DNA of 64,000 nt, from positions 1-64,000 of the forward strand of contig NZ_FNEI01000007.1 of NCBI RefSeq assembly GCF_900099975.1. Direction: 5' to 3'. The DNA comes from Arthrobacter cupressi. Its GTDB lineage: Bacteria > Actinomycetota > Actinomycetes > Actinomycetales > Micrococcaceae. The translations under genes and the position numbers were made by a program. The notes below the pieces were generated by a model that saw only the letters and a list, made by a program, of their open reading frames with translations, made no database searches and was not told where the DNA came from. The stretch's first letter is position 1; each line of letters starts with the position of its first letter. Positions 48,892 through 58,030 of the stretch are shown here, piece after piece.

Positions 48892-49208
48892 TGGACGGCA
48901 TCAGCCTGCTGACAATCACCGTGCTCGCGGTCTTCGTAGGCTTCGAGGTGGTTTCCAAGGTCTCCAGCACCCTGCATACCCCGCTCATGTCCGGGGCCAA
49001 CGCCATCCACGGCATCATCCTGGTGGGCGCCATCATCGTGGCCGGCCAGGCGCACGAGCCGCTGGTGCTCGCGGTGGCGCTGCTCGCCGTCGTGCTGGCC
49101 ACCGCCAACCTGGTGGGCGGCTTCGTGGTGACCGACCGCATGCTCGAAATGTTCCGGGGCCGCAAACGGACGGTGTCTGCGGACAAGCAGAGGGAGGACG
49201 CACGATGA
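48891..49208 (+). CDS. pntAB: NAD(P) transhydrogenase alpha-2 subunit (membrane part)
   Basis: A 105-residue membrane protein with three helices and the conserved segment VSSTLHTPLMSGANAIHGIILVGA. It supplies the alpha part of the membrane domain II in three-gene transhydrogenases. The C-terminal tail is charged (GRKRTVSADKQREDAR). It starts at ATG 48891 overlapping the pntAA stop and overlaps pntB by 4 bases. Confidence 0.93.
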   Translation: MDGISLLTITVLAVFVGFEVVSKVSSTLHTPLMSGANAIHGIILVGAIIVAGQAHEPLVLAVALLAVVLATANLVGGFVVTDRMLEMFRGRKRTVSADKQREDAR

Positions 49209-50578
49209 CCCTCCTCAGTCCCGTCTGGACCGCCCTGCTCTACCTGGCTTCCGCCGTTTGCTTCATCCTGGCGCTCAAGGGCCTGAACTCCCCGCGCACC
49301 GCCCGGCAGGGCAACCTGGTGGGCGCCTTCGGTGCGGTGATCGCCGTCGTCGCGGTCTTCCTGTCCGTGCACCTGGAAAACATTCCCTGGATCGTCGGCG
49401 CGATTGCCGTCGGTTCGGCGGTGGCGGCGCCCGTGGCCCGGCGGGTGAAAATGACGCAGATGCCGCAATTGGTGGCGCTGTTCAATGGCGTGGGCGGCGG
49501 GGCGGCGGCCCTGGTGGCGCTGCTGGAACTTACGCACAGCGAGGACGGCTGGGTGCGGGTGGCCGTGGTGTTCACGCTGCTCGTGGGCGCCGTGTCCTTC
49601 GCGGGTTCGGCCATCACCTTCGCAAAGCTGCAGGAGCTCATGACCACCCGGCCCGTGGTGTTCCCGGGTCTGCCAATCGTGATGACGCTGGTGCTGCTCG
49701 CCGCGGTGGGAACCGGTGCGGGCGTGGTGTTAAGCGGTTCCCAGGCGCTCGCCGTCGGGCTGATGCTGCTGGGCCTGGTGGCCGGCGTGCTGCTTGTGCT
49801 GCCGGTGGGCGGCGCGGACGTGCCGATCGTCATCTCGCTGCTGAACGCCTTCACCGGCCTGGCCGTGGCCGCGTCCGGCCTGGTGCTGGGCAATGTGCTG
49901 CTGGTGGTGGCGGGCACCCTGGTGGGGGCCTCGGGCACCATCCTCACCCGCGCCATGGCGGCGGCGATGGGCCGCAGCGTGGCCGGCATCCTGTTCGGCG
50001 CCTTCAAGGGAGGCTCGACGGCGGGATCCACCGCCGTGAGCGAACGCCCCGTGCGCTCGTCCAGCGCGGAGGACGTGGCGGTGCTCCTGGGCTACGCGCA
50101 ACGGGTGATCATCGTCCCCGGCTACGGCCTGGCGGTGGCGCAGGGGCAGCACACCGCGGCCGAACTCGCGGAGGCCCTCGAAGAGCGCGGCGTGGACGTC
50201 GATTTCGCCATCCACCCCGTGGCCGGCCGGATGCCCGGGCACATGAACGTCCTCCTGGCCGAGGCCAACGTGCCCTACGAATCGCTCAAGGAAATGGGCG
50301 AGATCAACTCCGAATTCAAGACGGCGGACGTTGCCCTCGTGGTTGGCGCGAACGACGTGGTGAACCCGGCGGCGAAAACCACCGCCGGCTCGCCGATCTA
50401 CGGCATGCCCATCCTGGAAGTCTCCCAGGCCCGGCAGGTGGTGTTCCTCAAGCGTTCCATGCGGCCCGGCTTCGCGGGGATCGAGAACGACCTCATGTAC
50501 GAACCGCAGACCACCCTGCTGTTCGGCGACGCCAAGGACTCCCTGACCAAGGTGCTGGGGGCGGTCAAGGGGTTGTAG
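49205..50578 (+). CDS. pntB: NAD(P) transhydrogenase beta subunit
   Basis: A 457-residue subunit with about nine membrane helices followed by the NADP(H)-binding domain III. Domain III motifs include IIVPGYGLAVAQGQHTAAEL, HPVAGRMPGHMNVLLAEA, VVGANDVVNPAA and IYGMPILEV, all intact. ATG 49205 starts within the pntAB end (ATGA). It completes a coupled pntAA-pntAB-pntB operon. Confidence 0.94.
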   Translation: MTLLSPVWTALLYLASAVCFILALKGLNSPRTARQGNLVGAFGAVIAVVAVFLSVHLENIPWIVGAIAVGSAVAAPVARRVKMTQMPQLVALFNGVGGGAAALVALLELTHSEDGWVRVAVVFTLLVGAVSFAGSAITFAKLQELMTTRPVVFPGLPIVMTLVLLAAVGTGAGVVLSGSQALAVGLMLLGLVAGVLLVLPVGGADVPIVISLLNAFTGLAVAASGLVLGNVLLVVAGTLVGASGTILTRAMAAAMGRSVAGILFGAFKGGSTAGSTAVSERPVRSSSAEDVAVLLGYAQRVIIVPGYGLAVAQGQHTAAELAEALEERGVDVDFAIHPVAGRMPGHMNVLLAEANVPYESLKEMGEINSEFKTADVALVVGANDVVNPAAKTTAGSPIYGMPILEVSQARQVVFLKRSMRPGFAGIENDLMYEPQTTLLFGDAKDSLTKVLGAVKGL

Positions 50579-50601
50579 GACAGGAGTGAAGGGATTGTGC
50601 A

Positions 50602-50949
50602 ATGACTGTGAAACTGAACAAGAAAGCGTTTGACCACGCAAAGCACCTGATCCGCGACGGAAAGGCCGTCAAGGACGTCCGCGACGACTGGAGCGAACAT
50701 GCCCCCTCCGCCGACGACGAGAACGCGTTCCTGGAAAAGCACGGCTACAGCGAGTATTCCGCCTGGTACCTGGGCGTGGACGACGACCATCCGGACGACC
50801 AAAAAGGGCGCTACAAATTCCCCTACGGCGACTTCAAGAAGATCCACCGCTGCGCCGTGATATCCGCCGAAAGCAGGGCGGCCCAGTACGACCACGACGA
50901 TATCCGCGAGGCGCTGGGCCAACTGCTCGAACGCCTTGACGAGGACTGA
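50602..50949 (+). CDS. Hypothetical protein, conserved-type
   Basis: A 115-residue highly charged protein with no signal or membrane helix. Segments DDWSEHAPSADDENAFLEKHGYSEYSAWYLGVDD and GRYKFPYGDFKKIHRCAVISAESRAAQYDHDDI look like a compact conserved domain. I recall similar actinobacterial hypotheticals but no function. It is 23 bp after pntB, with a separate ribosome site, and may be read from the pnt transcript. Confidence 0.7.
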   Translation: MTVKLNKKAFDHAKHLIRDGKAVKDVRDDWSEHAPSADDENAFLEKHGYSEYSAWYLGVDDDHPDDQKGRYKFPYGDFKKIHRCAVISAESRAAQYDHDDIREALGQLLERLDED

Positions 50950-51017
50950 GGCCGGGGACGGAACCTGCGGAACTTTGTGGCTGATCGGCGGCGCCAGGTC
51001 CCGCCTATGCTGGGGTG

Positions 51018-51722
51018 ATGAGCACCAGCACCGCAGCCCCCGGAACCCAGCAGGAACAGGCCTATTACGGCGACACCTACCTCTTCGAATCCGCCGCCAC
51101 CGTGGTGGCCGCCGGAACGGACGGCGACGTAGCCTGGGCCGCGGTGAGCCCCAACATCTTCCACCCGAAGGGCGGCGGCCAGCCTTCGGACGAAGGCACC
51201 CTGAACGGCATCCCGGTGATTCCCTCGCGCGGCGACGACGGCCTGGTTGTCCTGACCGGCGGCCCGGAGCTCGCCCCGCTGGCGGCCGGAACCGCCGTCG
51301 AGTGCGCCATCGACGCGGCACTCCGCAAACGCCACGCGGCGCTGCACACCGCCGGCCACGTGCTCGGCCACCTGGGCGAGGCCCGCGGCTGGACCAGCGC
51401 CGGGCACAGCCACTACCCGGGCCAGGCACGCCTGGACTTCTCGCCCGAGGGCCTCGAAGCCGGGCTCGCCACCCCGGAGCAGCGCGAGCAGATCCGCGCC
51501 GAACTTCAGGAAGCGTTCGACGCCGTCCTGGCCCGCGGCGGCTCAGTCAGCGCCGCGATGGACGGGGCCGGGCACCGCGTGGTCACCATCGAAGGCGTCA
51601 ACAGCGAACCTTGCGGCGGAACCCACGTGGCCCGTATCGAGGACCTGGCCGGCGTGCGCGTGCTGGAGTTGAAGATCAAGCGCGGCGCCCTCAAGGTCCG
51701 CTACGAAGCCGAGCACATTTAG
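51018..51722 (+). CDS. AlaX-type alanyl-tRNA editing domain protein
   Basis: A 234-residue protein homologous to the editing (SAD) part of alanyl-tRNA synthetase. FHPKGGGQPSDEG, the zinc-binding pair in LHTAGHVLGH (HxxxH), and NSEPCGGTHV with the second zinc ligands are all present. AlaX proteins deacylate Ser-tRNA(Ala) or Gly-tRNA(Ala) in trans. The catalytic aminoacylation domain is absent. ATG 51018 or GTG 51015 may start the gene; no strong ribosome site is visible. Confidence 0.88.
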   Translation: MSTSTAAPGTQQEQAYYGDTYLFESAATVVAAGTDGDVAWAAVSPNIFHPKGGGQPSDEGTLNGIPVIPSRGDDGLVVLTGGPELAPLAAGTAVECAIDAALRKRHAALHTAGHVLGHLGEARGWTSAGHSHYPGQARLDFSPEGLEAGLATPEQREQIRAELQEAFDAVLARGGSVSAAMDGAGHRVVTIEGVNSEPCGGTHVARIEDLAGVRVLELKIKRGALKVRYEAEHI

Positions 51723-51748
51723 TTCCCGTGAGAGGTAGGGTCGGAGGC

Positions 51749-52177
51749 ATGGCACCGGAAACCGCACACGACTGGAAGCCCCTTTGGGCACGGCTCAGCG
51801 ACGGCGCGGACACACCCCCGGCCGGGTTCCTCATGACCGCCCCGCCGGGCGACGTCAACGGCGCGCCACCGCTGGCGTCCGAGTTCGGCGTGTTCGAGGC
51901 CCCCTTGGAGGATTACGACGTCGTGGAGCTGGTCCGCTTCGACCGCCCCGTGGCGCGGGGCCGGGTGGCGTTCGGCGAAGGTTTCGCCGTGCTGGGCCCG
52001 GTGCTCGCGGTGGACGGCGACGAAGTGGCGCCCGAGCACGAAGCCGTGGTGCTGGCACACCTGGCGGAGGAAGCGTTCGTCGAAGGAGCCGCCGTGGTCT
52101 ACGCCCCCGTGGACGCCGGAGCCGCGGCCCGCTACGAAGCCCTGGGCTGGACCCGGGCCGGCGGGCTGGCTACCTAG
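51749..52177 (+). CDS. Hypothetical protein
   Basis: A 142-residue acidic protein with no membrane segment. The central part (DYDVVELVRFDRPVARGRVAFGEGFAVLGPVLAVDGDEVAPEHEA by pieces) and the ending EGAAVVYAPVDAGAAARYEALGWTRAGG resemble the C-terminal portion of an acetyltransferase-like fold, where a Y..LGW motif is common, but this is weak. ATG 51749 follows GTCGGAGGC. It ends 1 bp before the lipid kinase gene. Confidence 0.6.
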   Translation: MAPETAHDWKPLWARLSDGADTPPAGFLMTAPPGDVNGAPPLASEFGVFEAPLEDYDVVELVRFDRPVARGRVAFGEGFAVLGPVLAVDGDEVAPEHEAVVLAHLAEEAFVEGAAVVYAPVDAGAAARYEALGWTRAGGLAT

Positions 52178-52178
52178 C

Positions 52179-53066
52179 ATGCGCGCCGCCATCGTCATCA
52201 ATCCGTCGAAGCCCGCCGCGCGGGACATCCGCGGCACGCTCACCAGGCTGAGCGCCGCGAACGGCTGGGAGGAGCCGCTGTGGCTCGACACCACGGCGGA
52301 GGACCCGGGCGCCGGCCAGGCGCGGGAAGCGCTTGAGGCGGGGGCCGACGTCGTGATCGCCGCGGGCGGCGACGGCACCGTTCGCTGCGTTGCCGAAGTC
52401 CTGGCCGGGACGGACACGCCGCTGGGGCTCATCCCGCTGGGCACCGGCAATTTGCTGGCGCGGAACCTCGGCCTGGACGTCACGGACACCGAGGGGGCGG
52501 CGAAAGTGGCGCTGCTGGGCGAAGCACGGCGGATCGACGTCGTCCGGTCCGCCCGCAACGACGGCGGCAGCGAGCAGCTCTTCCTGGTGATGGCCGGGCT
52601 CGGTTTCGACGCGAGCATCATGGCGGACACCGACGCCAAACTCAAGGACAAGGTGGGCTGGCTGGCCTACGTGGACGCCGCGGTCCGGAACCTGCAGGGC
52701 AAAGGGGTCAAGGCGAAGATCAGCGTGGACGGCGAAGCGGTGGCGAGCCGCCGGGTGCGCAGCGTGATGGTGGGCAACTGCGGCAAGATCCAGGGCGGGG
52801 TGGAAATCTTCCCCGGAGCCGCGGTGGACGACGGCATCCTGGACCTGATGGTGGTTGCGCCCGGGAAGCTGGGCTGGTTCGGTGTGATCGCGGGCGTGAT
52901 CGGCAAGGGCCGCAGCAAGGACACCTCCGTGGAGTATTTCCGCGGCACCTCCGTGGAGGTCAGCCTGGAACACGAGGACGATTTCCAGCTCGACGGCGAC
53001 CACGAAGGCAAGGTCTCCACCCTCACCGCCCGGGTGGATCCCGGGGCGCTGTTGGTGCGGGTGTAG
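52179..53066 (+). CDS. Diacylglycerol/lipid kinase family protein
   Basis: A 295-residue DAGK-catalytic-domain protein: VVIAAGGDGTVRCVAEVL (nucleotide loop), LGLIPLGTGNLLARNLGL and a C-terminal beta-sandwich with GNCGKIQGGVEIFPGAAVDDGILDLMVV. Such proteins phosphorylate diacylglycerol, ceramide-like or other lipids (YegS, DgkB, sphingosine kinases). No membrane helix is present. It starts directly after the preceding hypothetical gene, likely co-transcribed. Confidence 0.9.
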   Translation: MRAAIVINPSKPAARDIRGTLTRLSAANGWEEPLWLDTTAEDPGAGQAREALEAGADVVIAAGGDGTVRCVAEVLAGTDTPLGLIPLGTGNLLARNLGLDVTDTEGAAKVALLGEARRIDVVRSARNDGGSEQLFLVMAGLGFDASIMADTDAKLKDKVGWLAYVDAAVRNLQGKGVKAKISVDGEAVASRRVRSVMVGNCGKIQGGVEIFPGAAVDDGILDLMVVAPGKLGWFGVIAGVIGKGRSKDTSVEYFRGTSVEVSLEHEDDFQLDGDHEGKVSTLTARVDPGALLVRV

Positions 53067-53194
53067 GGCCCGGACAGCCCTCCTAGCTTGCCCTAGTTGC
53101 CGCGAACAGGCTTCGGAGCGTGAAGAAACAGCCGAGTGCGCCGAACAGCAGGGCCATCTTTTCCGCTGGCCGACGCTCTTTCCCGGCTTGCGCG

Positions 53195-53254
53195 GCGAAC
53201 TGGCTGCACCTGCCCCTTAAACCGTGTCCAGAGGTCATTTGCTGCCAGTTCGCG
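53195..53254. repeat. Palindromic intergenic element family B, copy 2
   Basis: Arms GCGAACTGGCTGCA (from 53195) and complement-like TTTGCTGCCAGTTCGCG (to 53254), sharing the right-hand block with 35375-35437. The 53067-53383 gap otherwise contains only the upstream region of the next gene, with AT-rich ATTATTAGCACCAAATTATG near 53305-53324. Confidence 0.7.
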
Positions 53255-53383
53255 TGGAAGCTCGGGGCAGGTTCAGTCCGGCCGGATCCTCCGCGAAACG
53301 CTCATTATTAGCACCAAATTATGCTTGTAATGCTCATCTGGCCATGCGAGTATGACATGCAACACGTACATGAAGGAGGATCC

Positions 53384-53830
53384 TTGAGTATCCAGATGAA
53401 GCCGGCCCGCAAGCTCCGTGTGCATTGGCCGATCAGCGCAGAAACCTTCCACAGGGCCGCAGGCGGAGACCTGGACGCCCTGTCGGAGGACGAGGGAGTG
53501 GCGTCGCTTCTGAAGGCCGTGGAGCAGTTCCAGGACCTGGGCGATTTCGGAAACTACAAGCATGTGTTCGAGTCAACTGTCGGTTTCGAAGGCTTCACCT
53601 GCGCGGCCGGAGCTACGCCGACTCTTGGCGTGGTGGGGGAGCGCACCATCTCGCCCACGTTTGTATTCACCACCTACTTCGACGCCATGCTCCCCGACGA
53701 CGCCGTTGAAGGATTCATGCACCAACTGGCGGGCATCCACCCGTGGGAACTGCCGGTAATTGAACTGACGGGGCCGGTGACCATCGCTGCCCATGCGCAC
53801 GCGGGCAGCCCTGAAGGGAAGGCTGCATAG
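53384..53830 (+). CDS. Hypothetical protein in a catabolic operon
   Basis: A 148-residue protein with no signal or membrane segment. The segment GIHPWELPVIELTGPVTIAAHAH recalls the HPxExP strand of CutA1/NIF3-type ferredoxin-like domains, but the rest is unfamiliar. Start TTG 53384 follows a near-perfect AAGGAGG site. Its stop overlaps the GTG start of the cyclase gene (TAGTG), so the two are translationally coupled and probably act in the same pathway. Confidence 0.65.
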   Translation: MSIQMKPARKLRVHWPISAETFHRAAGGDLDALSEDEGVASLLKAVEQFQDLGDFGNYKHVFESTVGFEGFTCAAGATPTLGVVGERTISPTFVFTTYFDAMLPDDAVEGFMHQLAGIHPWELPVIELTGPVTIAAHAHAGSPEGKAA

Positions 53831-54579
53831 TGGAAACGACGTCAACCGCAGTGTGGGATGCGCTGAAGGGGGCCCTGGCCGGCCGGAAGTTCACGGACCT
53901 GACGCACGCCTTCCACCCGGGCCAGCCGCATTTCCCCGCATTTCCGGACGAAACCCGTGAGGCCCTGTTCGACCTCGAACGCGGGGACGGCTTCACCGCG
54001 CACCGCTATTCCATCATCGGCCAGTGGGGCACCCACGTGGATCCACCGTCGCACTTCATCCGGGGCGGCCGGACCCTGGACCGGATCCCCGTACAGGAAA
54101 TGATCCTTCCCTTGGTGGTCCTGGATATCACCGACGCCGTGGCGGCGGACCCGGACGCCACGCCCACAATGGAAGACGTCAGGCGCTGGGAGGAGCGCAA
54201 CGGCGCAGTTCCCGAGGGGTCCTTCGTGGCCCTGCGGACGGGATGGAGCAGCCGCTGGCCGGACGCCGCCGCGATGGCCAACCGCGATGCGGAGGGCATC
54301 AGCCACACCCCGGGCTGGTCCCGGGACGTGCTCGCCTTCCTGATCGAGGAGCGGCGCGTGACCGCAGTCGGTCACGAACAAACCGACACCGATCCGGGCC
54401 AGGCGACGTCCCGGCAGGACTTCAGCCTGGAGACGTACGTGTTGGCGCAGGGCCGGTGGCAGATCGAACTGCTGGCCAACCTGGGGGAGCTTCCTGAAAC
54501 CGGTGCGGCCGTCGTTGCATCGTGGCCCAAGCCGCAAGGAGGCAGCGGGTTCCCGGCAAGGGTCTTTGCCCTTTCCTGA
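53830..54579 (+). CDS. Cyclase family protein (kynurenine formamidase-like hydrolase)
   Basis: A 249-residue metal-dependent hydrolase of the cyclase/KynB family. The metal-binding motif HxGTHxDxPxH appears as GQWGTHVDPPSHF (about residues 67-79), with a later His in VGHEQTDTD in place of the usual TDSxS context. Family members open formamides, lactones or related rings (KynB, isatin hydrolase, polyketide cyclases). Start GTG 53830. The neighbouring regulator and permease suggest a role in amino-acid-derived compound breakdown; the substrate is unknown. Confidence 0.82.
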   Translation: METTSTAVWDALKGALAGRKFTDLTHAFHPGQPHFPAFPDETREALFDLERGDGFTAHRYSIIGQWGTHVDPPSHFIRGGRTLDRIPVQEMILPLVVLDITDAVAADPDATPTMEDVRRWEERNGAVPEGSFVALRTGWSSRWPDAAAMANRDAEGISHTPGWSRDVLAFLIEERRVTAVGHEQTDTDPGQATSRQDFSLETYVLAQGRWQIELLANLGELPETGAAVVASWPKPQGGSGFPARVFALS

Positions 54580-54638
54580 GTTGGGTTATCTCCTGAGGTG
54601 GCCGGTGCGTGGGCGAGGGGTCGTCTAAGATCGAGTCC

Positions 54639-55397
54639 ATGTCAAAGACCTCCAGCATGGGCCGTGGAATCATGGCCGTGCTGGCGGCGGCGTCCCGCCA
54701 GGCGCAAGGCCTGCCCGGCGGGACGGTCGCCGAGATTGCCGCCGATTTGGGCAAGGACCGCAGCCAGGTGTCGCGCAGCCTGCGCACGGCCGAGCAGGAA
54801 GGATTCCTGCGGCGCACCCCGTACCGTACCTTTACCCCGGATTGGTCCGTGATGACCGATGCCCTGGTGCTTACCCGGCGCAGGCTCACCACGGACGGTG
54901 CCGCAGCGCTCGACGCCTTGTCCAAGGAAACCGATGAAGGCTGCTACCTCGGTGTGTTGAGCGGCGACAGTACCGTGACCATCGCCGAAAGCGTGCCGGA
55001 CAGCACCAAGCTGGTGGGTTCCTGGATCGGCAGGCCCTACCCGGCGTACTGCAGTGACGCAGGGCAGGCCTTGTTGTGGGAGGCTTCCGACGACGAGGTG
55101 CGCGCGATCTTCTCGCGCGTGGACTTTGTCCGCCATGGTCCGAACACGCCCGTTGATGTGGACGATTTCCTGGAGCGGCTTGCGGCTGCCCGCGCCCGCG
55201 GCTATTCGGTGGTGGATGAGGCGGCTGAGCCCGGCCTCTACTCGCTGGCGGTCCCCGTCCGGGACTTCAAGGGTGACGTCGTTGCCGCGCTCCAGATCGT
55301 GGGGCCGAAATCACGCCTCGAGCCCAGGCAGAAAATGTGCGCTGATGCTCTGGTGGACGCGGGGAACTGGCTGCAGTCCCGCCTGGGCCACGCCTAG
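54639..55397 (+). CDS. IclR family transcriptional regulator
   Basis: A 252-residue IclR-type protein with a winged helix containing VAEIAADLGKDRSQVSRSLRTAEQEGFL (about residues 29-56) and an effector domain ending YSLAVPVRDFKGDVVAALQIVGP. DRSQVSRSL departs from the usual R..v.R.L arrangement and resembles the other regulator at 55394. GTG 54609 is an alternative start with a stronger ribosome site (GAGGTGG). It follows the cyclase gene by 59 bp and converges with the next IclR gene, overlapping by 4 bases. Confidence 0.82.
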   Translation: MSKTSSMGRGIMAVLAAASRQAQGLPGGTVAEIAADLGKDRSQVSRSLRTAEQEGFLRRTPYRTFTPDWSVMTDALVLTRRRLTTDGAAALDALSKETDEGCYLGVLSGDSTVTIAESVPDSTKLVGSWIGRPYPAYCSDAGQALLWEASDDEVRAIFSRVDFVRHGPNTPVDVDDFLERLAAARARGYSVVDEAAEPGLYSLAVPVRDFKGDVVAALQIVGPKSRLEPRQKMCADALVDAGNWLQSRLGHA

Positions 55398-56164
55398 CCT
55401 GCAGCCCGGGAACCACCGCTGAGGCGCGTGGCGCTGTCCACCAAGGCCGCCGCCACCCGGCCCGCATTGCCCCGCAGTTGCTCGTACTGGCCGAGGACGC
55501 TCAACGCCGCGGTGATGCGGCCGTGTCCATCCCGCACCGGGACGGCAAGCTCATGGATGCCGTGCTCGAATTCCTCGGCAGCGGCCACATAGCCCTGTGG
55601 CCGGTCACGGGCCATCAATTCCCAGACTTCGGACACCGAGTGGGCCGCTTGCGGGCCTCCCACGCCGATGAAGCTGACGTCCTGCAGGAGTGCGTCAAGC
55701 CCTTTGCGCTTGTGGTCCCACAGCAGCGCCCGGCCTGCTCCGGTGCACCACACGGGAGTTATCATCCCGGGATACGCGAAACCCCCGGCCGCCATGTCGT
55801 TACTGGACGCGCGCACCAGGAGCACCCGGAAGCCCGCCCGGACTGACACGCGGGCCCGGAGACCCAGCGACGAGACCAGTTTTTCCAATTCGGCGCCGGC
55901 TTCCCGGAACCAGCCATCGTTGAGGGAGGCCGCCAGTCCGAAGAAGCGGGGGCCGGCCCTGAACGGGCCGCGCTCCTCGCGCTCCAGCAATCCGATGTCG
56001 CACAGTTCCTGTGTTAGTCGCGACACCCGGCTCTGGTCCAGCTGCAGCTCAGCTGCAAGCTGCGAAACCCCCAACAGCTGCCTGCCGGATTTCTCGCGTT
56101 CCGTCACAAGCCGTACGATCCTGAGTCCCTGCGCCATGGTTGACGCTTCCGGGGAAGTCTCCAT
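55394..56164 (-). CDS. IclR family transcriptional regulator
   Basis: A 256-residue IclR-type protein: winged helix VSQLAAELQLDQSRVSRLTQELCDIGLLER (about residues 34-63) and effector domain ending IHELAVPVRDGHGRITAALSVLGQ. The DQSRVSRL recognition helix is similar to that of the regulator encoded on the opposite strand, suggesting related ancestry. ATG 56164 is chosen for its position after GCGGGAA. Its 3' end overlaps the convergent IclR gene by 4 bases, an unusual antisense arrangement. Confidence 0.82.
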   Translation of the reverse strand: METSPEASTMAQGLRIVRLVTEREKSGRQLLGVSQLAAELQLDQSRVSRLTQELCDIGLLEREERGPFRAGPRFFGLAASLNDGWFREAGAELEKLVSSLGLRARVSVRAGFRVLLVRASSNDMAAGGFAYPGMITPVWCTGAGRALLWDHKRKGLDALLQDVSFIGVGGPQAAHSVSEVWELMARDRPQGYVAAAEEFEHGIHELAVPVRDGHGRITAALSVLGQYEQLRGNAGRVAAALVDSATRLSGGSRAAG

Positions 56165-56237
56165 TTCCCGCTGCTCCTCCCGCCGTGGCAACCAGCCTAT
56201 CCTCACACAGTTTCCAGGCCGGAGAGCCATGCACGAC

Positions 56238-56264
56238 GGCGGCCGGCACACGCTGCCGGCCGCC
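56238..56264 (-). terminator. Hairpin terminator after the amino acid permease gene
   Basis: Perfect 11-bp arms GGCGGCCGGCA (56238-56248) and TGCCGGCCGCC (56254-56264) with a 5-base loop, 34 bp beyond the leftward permease stop and upstream of the IclR gene on the same strand. Confidence 0.7.
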
Positions 56265-56297
56265 GCTTCGGCGCGGGGCGGTCAGGCTCCGCGGGGT

Positions 56298-57737
56298 TCA
56301 GGCTCCCGGCACCTGCAGGGCCTTCGCCCGGTACTTGAAGTGGAAGAACACGTAGCAGGCCGCGACGAAAGGAATGCCGAAGTACAAGGCGGCGACCTGG
56401 TTGGGGTCCAGCGCGATGCCGACGAGCGAAACGAGGCACAGGACGAAGGCCAGGATGGGTACCAGCGGGAACAGCGGGGCCCTGTAGGAGAGCGCGGACA
56501 CGTCCCCGCCGTTCCGCACGAACGCCCGCCGGTGGAAGAAGTGGGACGCGGCAATGGACATCCAGACGCCGACCACGGCGAACCCGGCTACCGAGACAAG
56601 CACCAGGTACACCGTTTCGGGGGCCACCACGCTGCTGACCAGGGAGGCGAGTCCGCCCAGCATGCTGACGGACAAAGCGATCAGGGGAATCCCCCGCCGG
56701 GTCAGTTTTTTCAGGGCCTGGGGAGCATGGCCTTCGTCGGCCAAGGAGTACAGCATGCGGGCGCAGGAGAAGAGGCCGCTGTTGCCCGCGGAAAGCAGGG
56801 CGGTGATGATCACGAAATTCATGATGTCCGCGGCGAACGGGATTCCGATGGAGGAAAAGACCGTGACGAACGGGCTTTCATCCAGCCCCACCTCGTCGAA
56901 GGGGATGGTCGCGGCAATGACAGCGATGGCTCCGACGAAGAAGACCAGGAGCCGGACGACGGTGCTCCGCATCGCTTTCGGAATGCTGGTAGCCGGATCC
57001 TTGGTTTCCCCGGCGGCAACACCGATCAGTTCGGAGCCGGAGAACGCGTAGAAGACGGCGAGGGCCGTGACCAGGACGCCGGTGAAACCGTTGGGGAACA
57101 GCCCGCCCTCAGTGGCGAAGTTTTCGAACAGGAACGGGTGGTCGCCGTCCTGGCTCAGCGGATGGAATCCCAGGAGCGCAGCACCGCCAAGGACAATGAG
57201 CCCGATGATGGCGGCGACCTTTACGATGGCGAACCAGAACTCGGACTCCCCGAAGAACTTTGCGGAGACCGCATTCAGGCCAAAGAGGACGGCGGCGAAA
57301 ACCAGGCACCAGACCCAGACGTCCACCCCGGGGAACCACCGTTGCATCAGCAATCCTGACGCCGTGAACTCCGAACCGATGGCCACCGCCCAGCACAGCC
57401 AGTAGAGCCAGGCCGTGGTGAAGCCGGTGGCGGGCCCGATCGAGCGCGCGGCGTAGATGTGGAAGGCTCCGGATACCGGGTAGGCGATGGCCAGTTCGCC
57501 GAGGCAGGCCATCACGAGGTACACGACGAAGGCGCCCACGAGGTAGGCGATGACCGCACCGAGCGGTCCGGCCTGGGAGATCGTGTAGCCCGAGCTGAGG
57601 AACAGCCCGGACCCGATGACTCCGCCCATGGCGATCATGATCAGGTGCCGGGGCCCCATGGAGCGGCGGAGGCCGGACTCTGCTGTGGCTGGTGGGTCCT
57701 GCCGTACGGCTGGCTTAAGCGGGGTCAAAGGTTCCAA
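56298..57737 (-). CDS. APC family amino acid permease
   Basis: A 479-residue transporter with 12 predicted helices. [22 protein letters not shown] is the classic helix 1 substrate/sodium-site segment of AAT-type permeases; [31 protein letters not shown] is the consensus amphipathic region before helix 7. It resembles LysP, AroP and ProY-type proton symporters. Start TTG 57737 has GGAGG 5 bases upstream. It is divergent from the homoserine-dehydrogenase-like gene, sharing a 293-bp control region. Confidence 0.9.
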   Translation of the reverse strand: MEPLTPLKPAVRQDPPATAESGLRRSMGPRHLIMIAMGGVIGSGLFLSSGYTISQAGPLGAVIAYLVGAFVVYLVMACLGELAIAYPVSGAFHIYAARSIGPATGFTTAWLYWLCWAVAIGSEFTASGLLMQRWFPGVDVWVWCLVFAAVLFGLNAVSAKFFGESEFWFAIVKVAAIIGLIVLGGAALLGFHPLSQDGDHPFLFENFATEGGLFPNGFTGVLVTALAVFYAFSGSELIGVAAGETKDPATSIPKAMRSTVVRLLVFFVGAIAVIAATIPFDEVGLDESPFVTVFSSIGIPFAADIMNFVIITALLSAGNSGLFSCARMLYSLADEGHAPQALKKLTRRGIPLIALSVSMLGGLASLVSSVVAPETVYLVLVSVAGFAVVGVWMSIAASHFFHRRAFVRNGGDVSALSYRAPLFPLVPILAFVLCLVSLVGIALDPNQVAALYFGIPFVAACYVFFHFKYRAKALQVPGA

Positions 57738-58030
57738 GGGTGCCTCCAGTGTTGGGAGTGGGTGCCGGAATGTGCGCGGCGGCTCACGTCATCGTGCGGG
57801 CGGAGACGGTGCGGCGCGTCAACAGTGATGAAAGTAACACGCCTGCCGATTGCTAGTCATCAAAAACATCAAAACTTGCATATGTTGCACATCTAAGGCG
57901 TTTCGTCACTATGCCTATTCGCTCTTAGCTTGGTCGTTCCGACCACGTATTCGGGCTGTTGGACATGGTTCGACGGACAACTGCCGGCTGGACGATGGGA
58001 TCACAGCCCACCTCGAGACGAAGGAACACC
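57738..58030. promoter_or_regulatory. Divergent control region between permease and homoserine-dehydrogenase-like gene
   Basis: This is an AT-richer stretch (57850-57920) containing TTGCATATGTTGCA (57877-57890) and two ATCAAAA steps upstream of it. It is a plausible site for the nearby Lrp/AsnC regulator (60507-60953) or an IclR protein, and for both divergent promoters. No -10/-35 pair is clear enough to assign. Confidence 0.4.

Noticed and set aside
48845..49204. A longer pntB starting near 48845
   Set aside because: That extension reads through pntAB in another frame; ATG 49205 gives the correct PntB N-terminus and the usual ATGA overlap.
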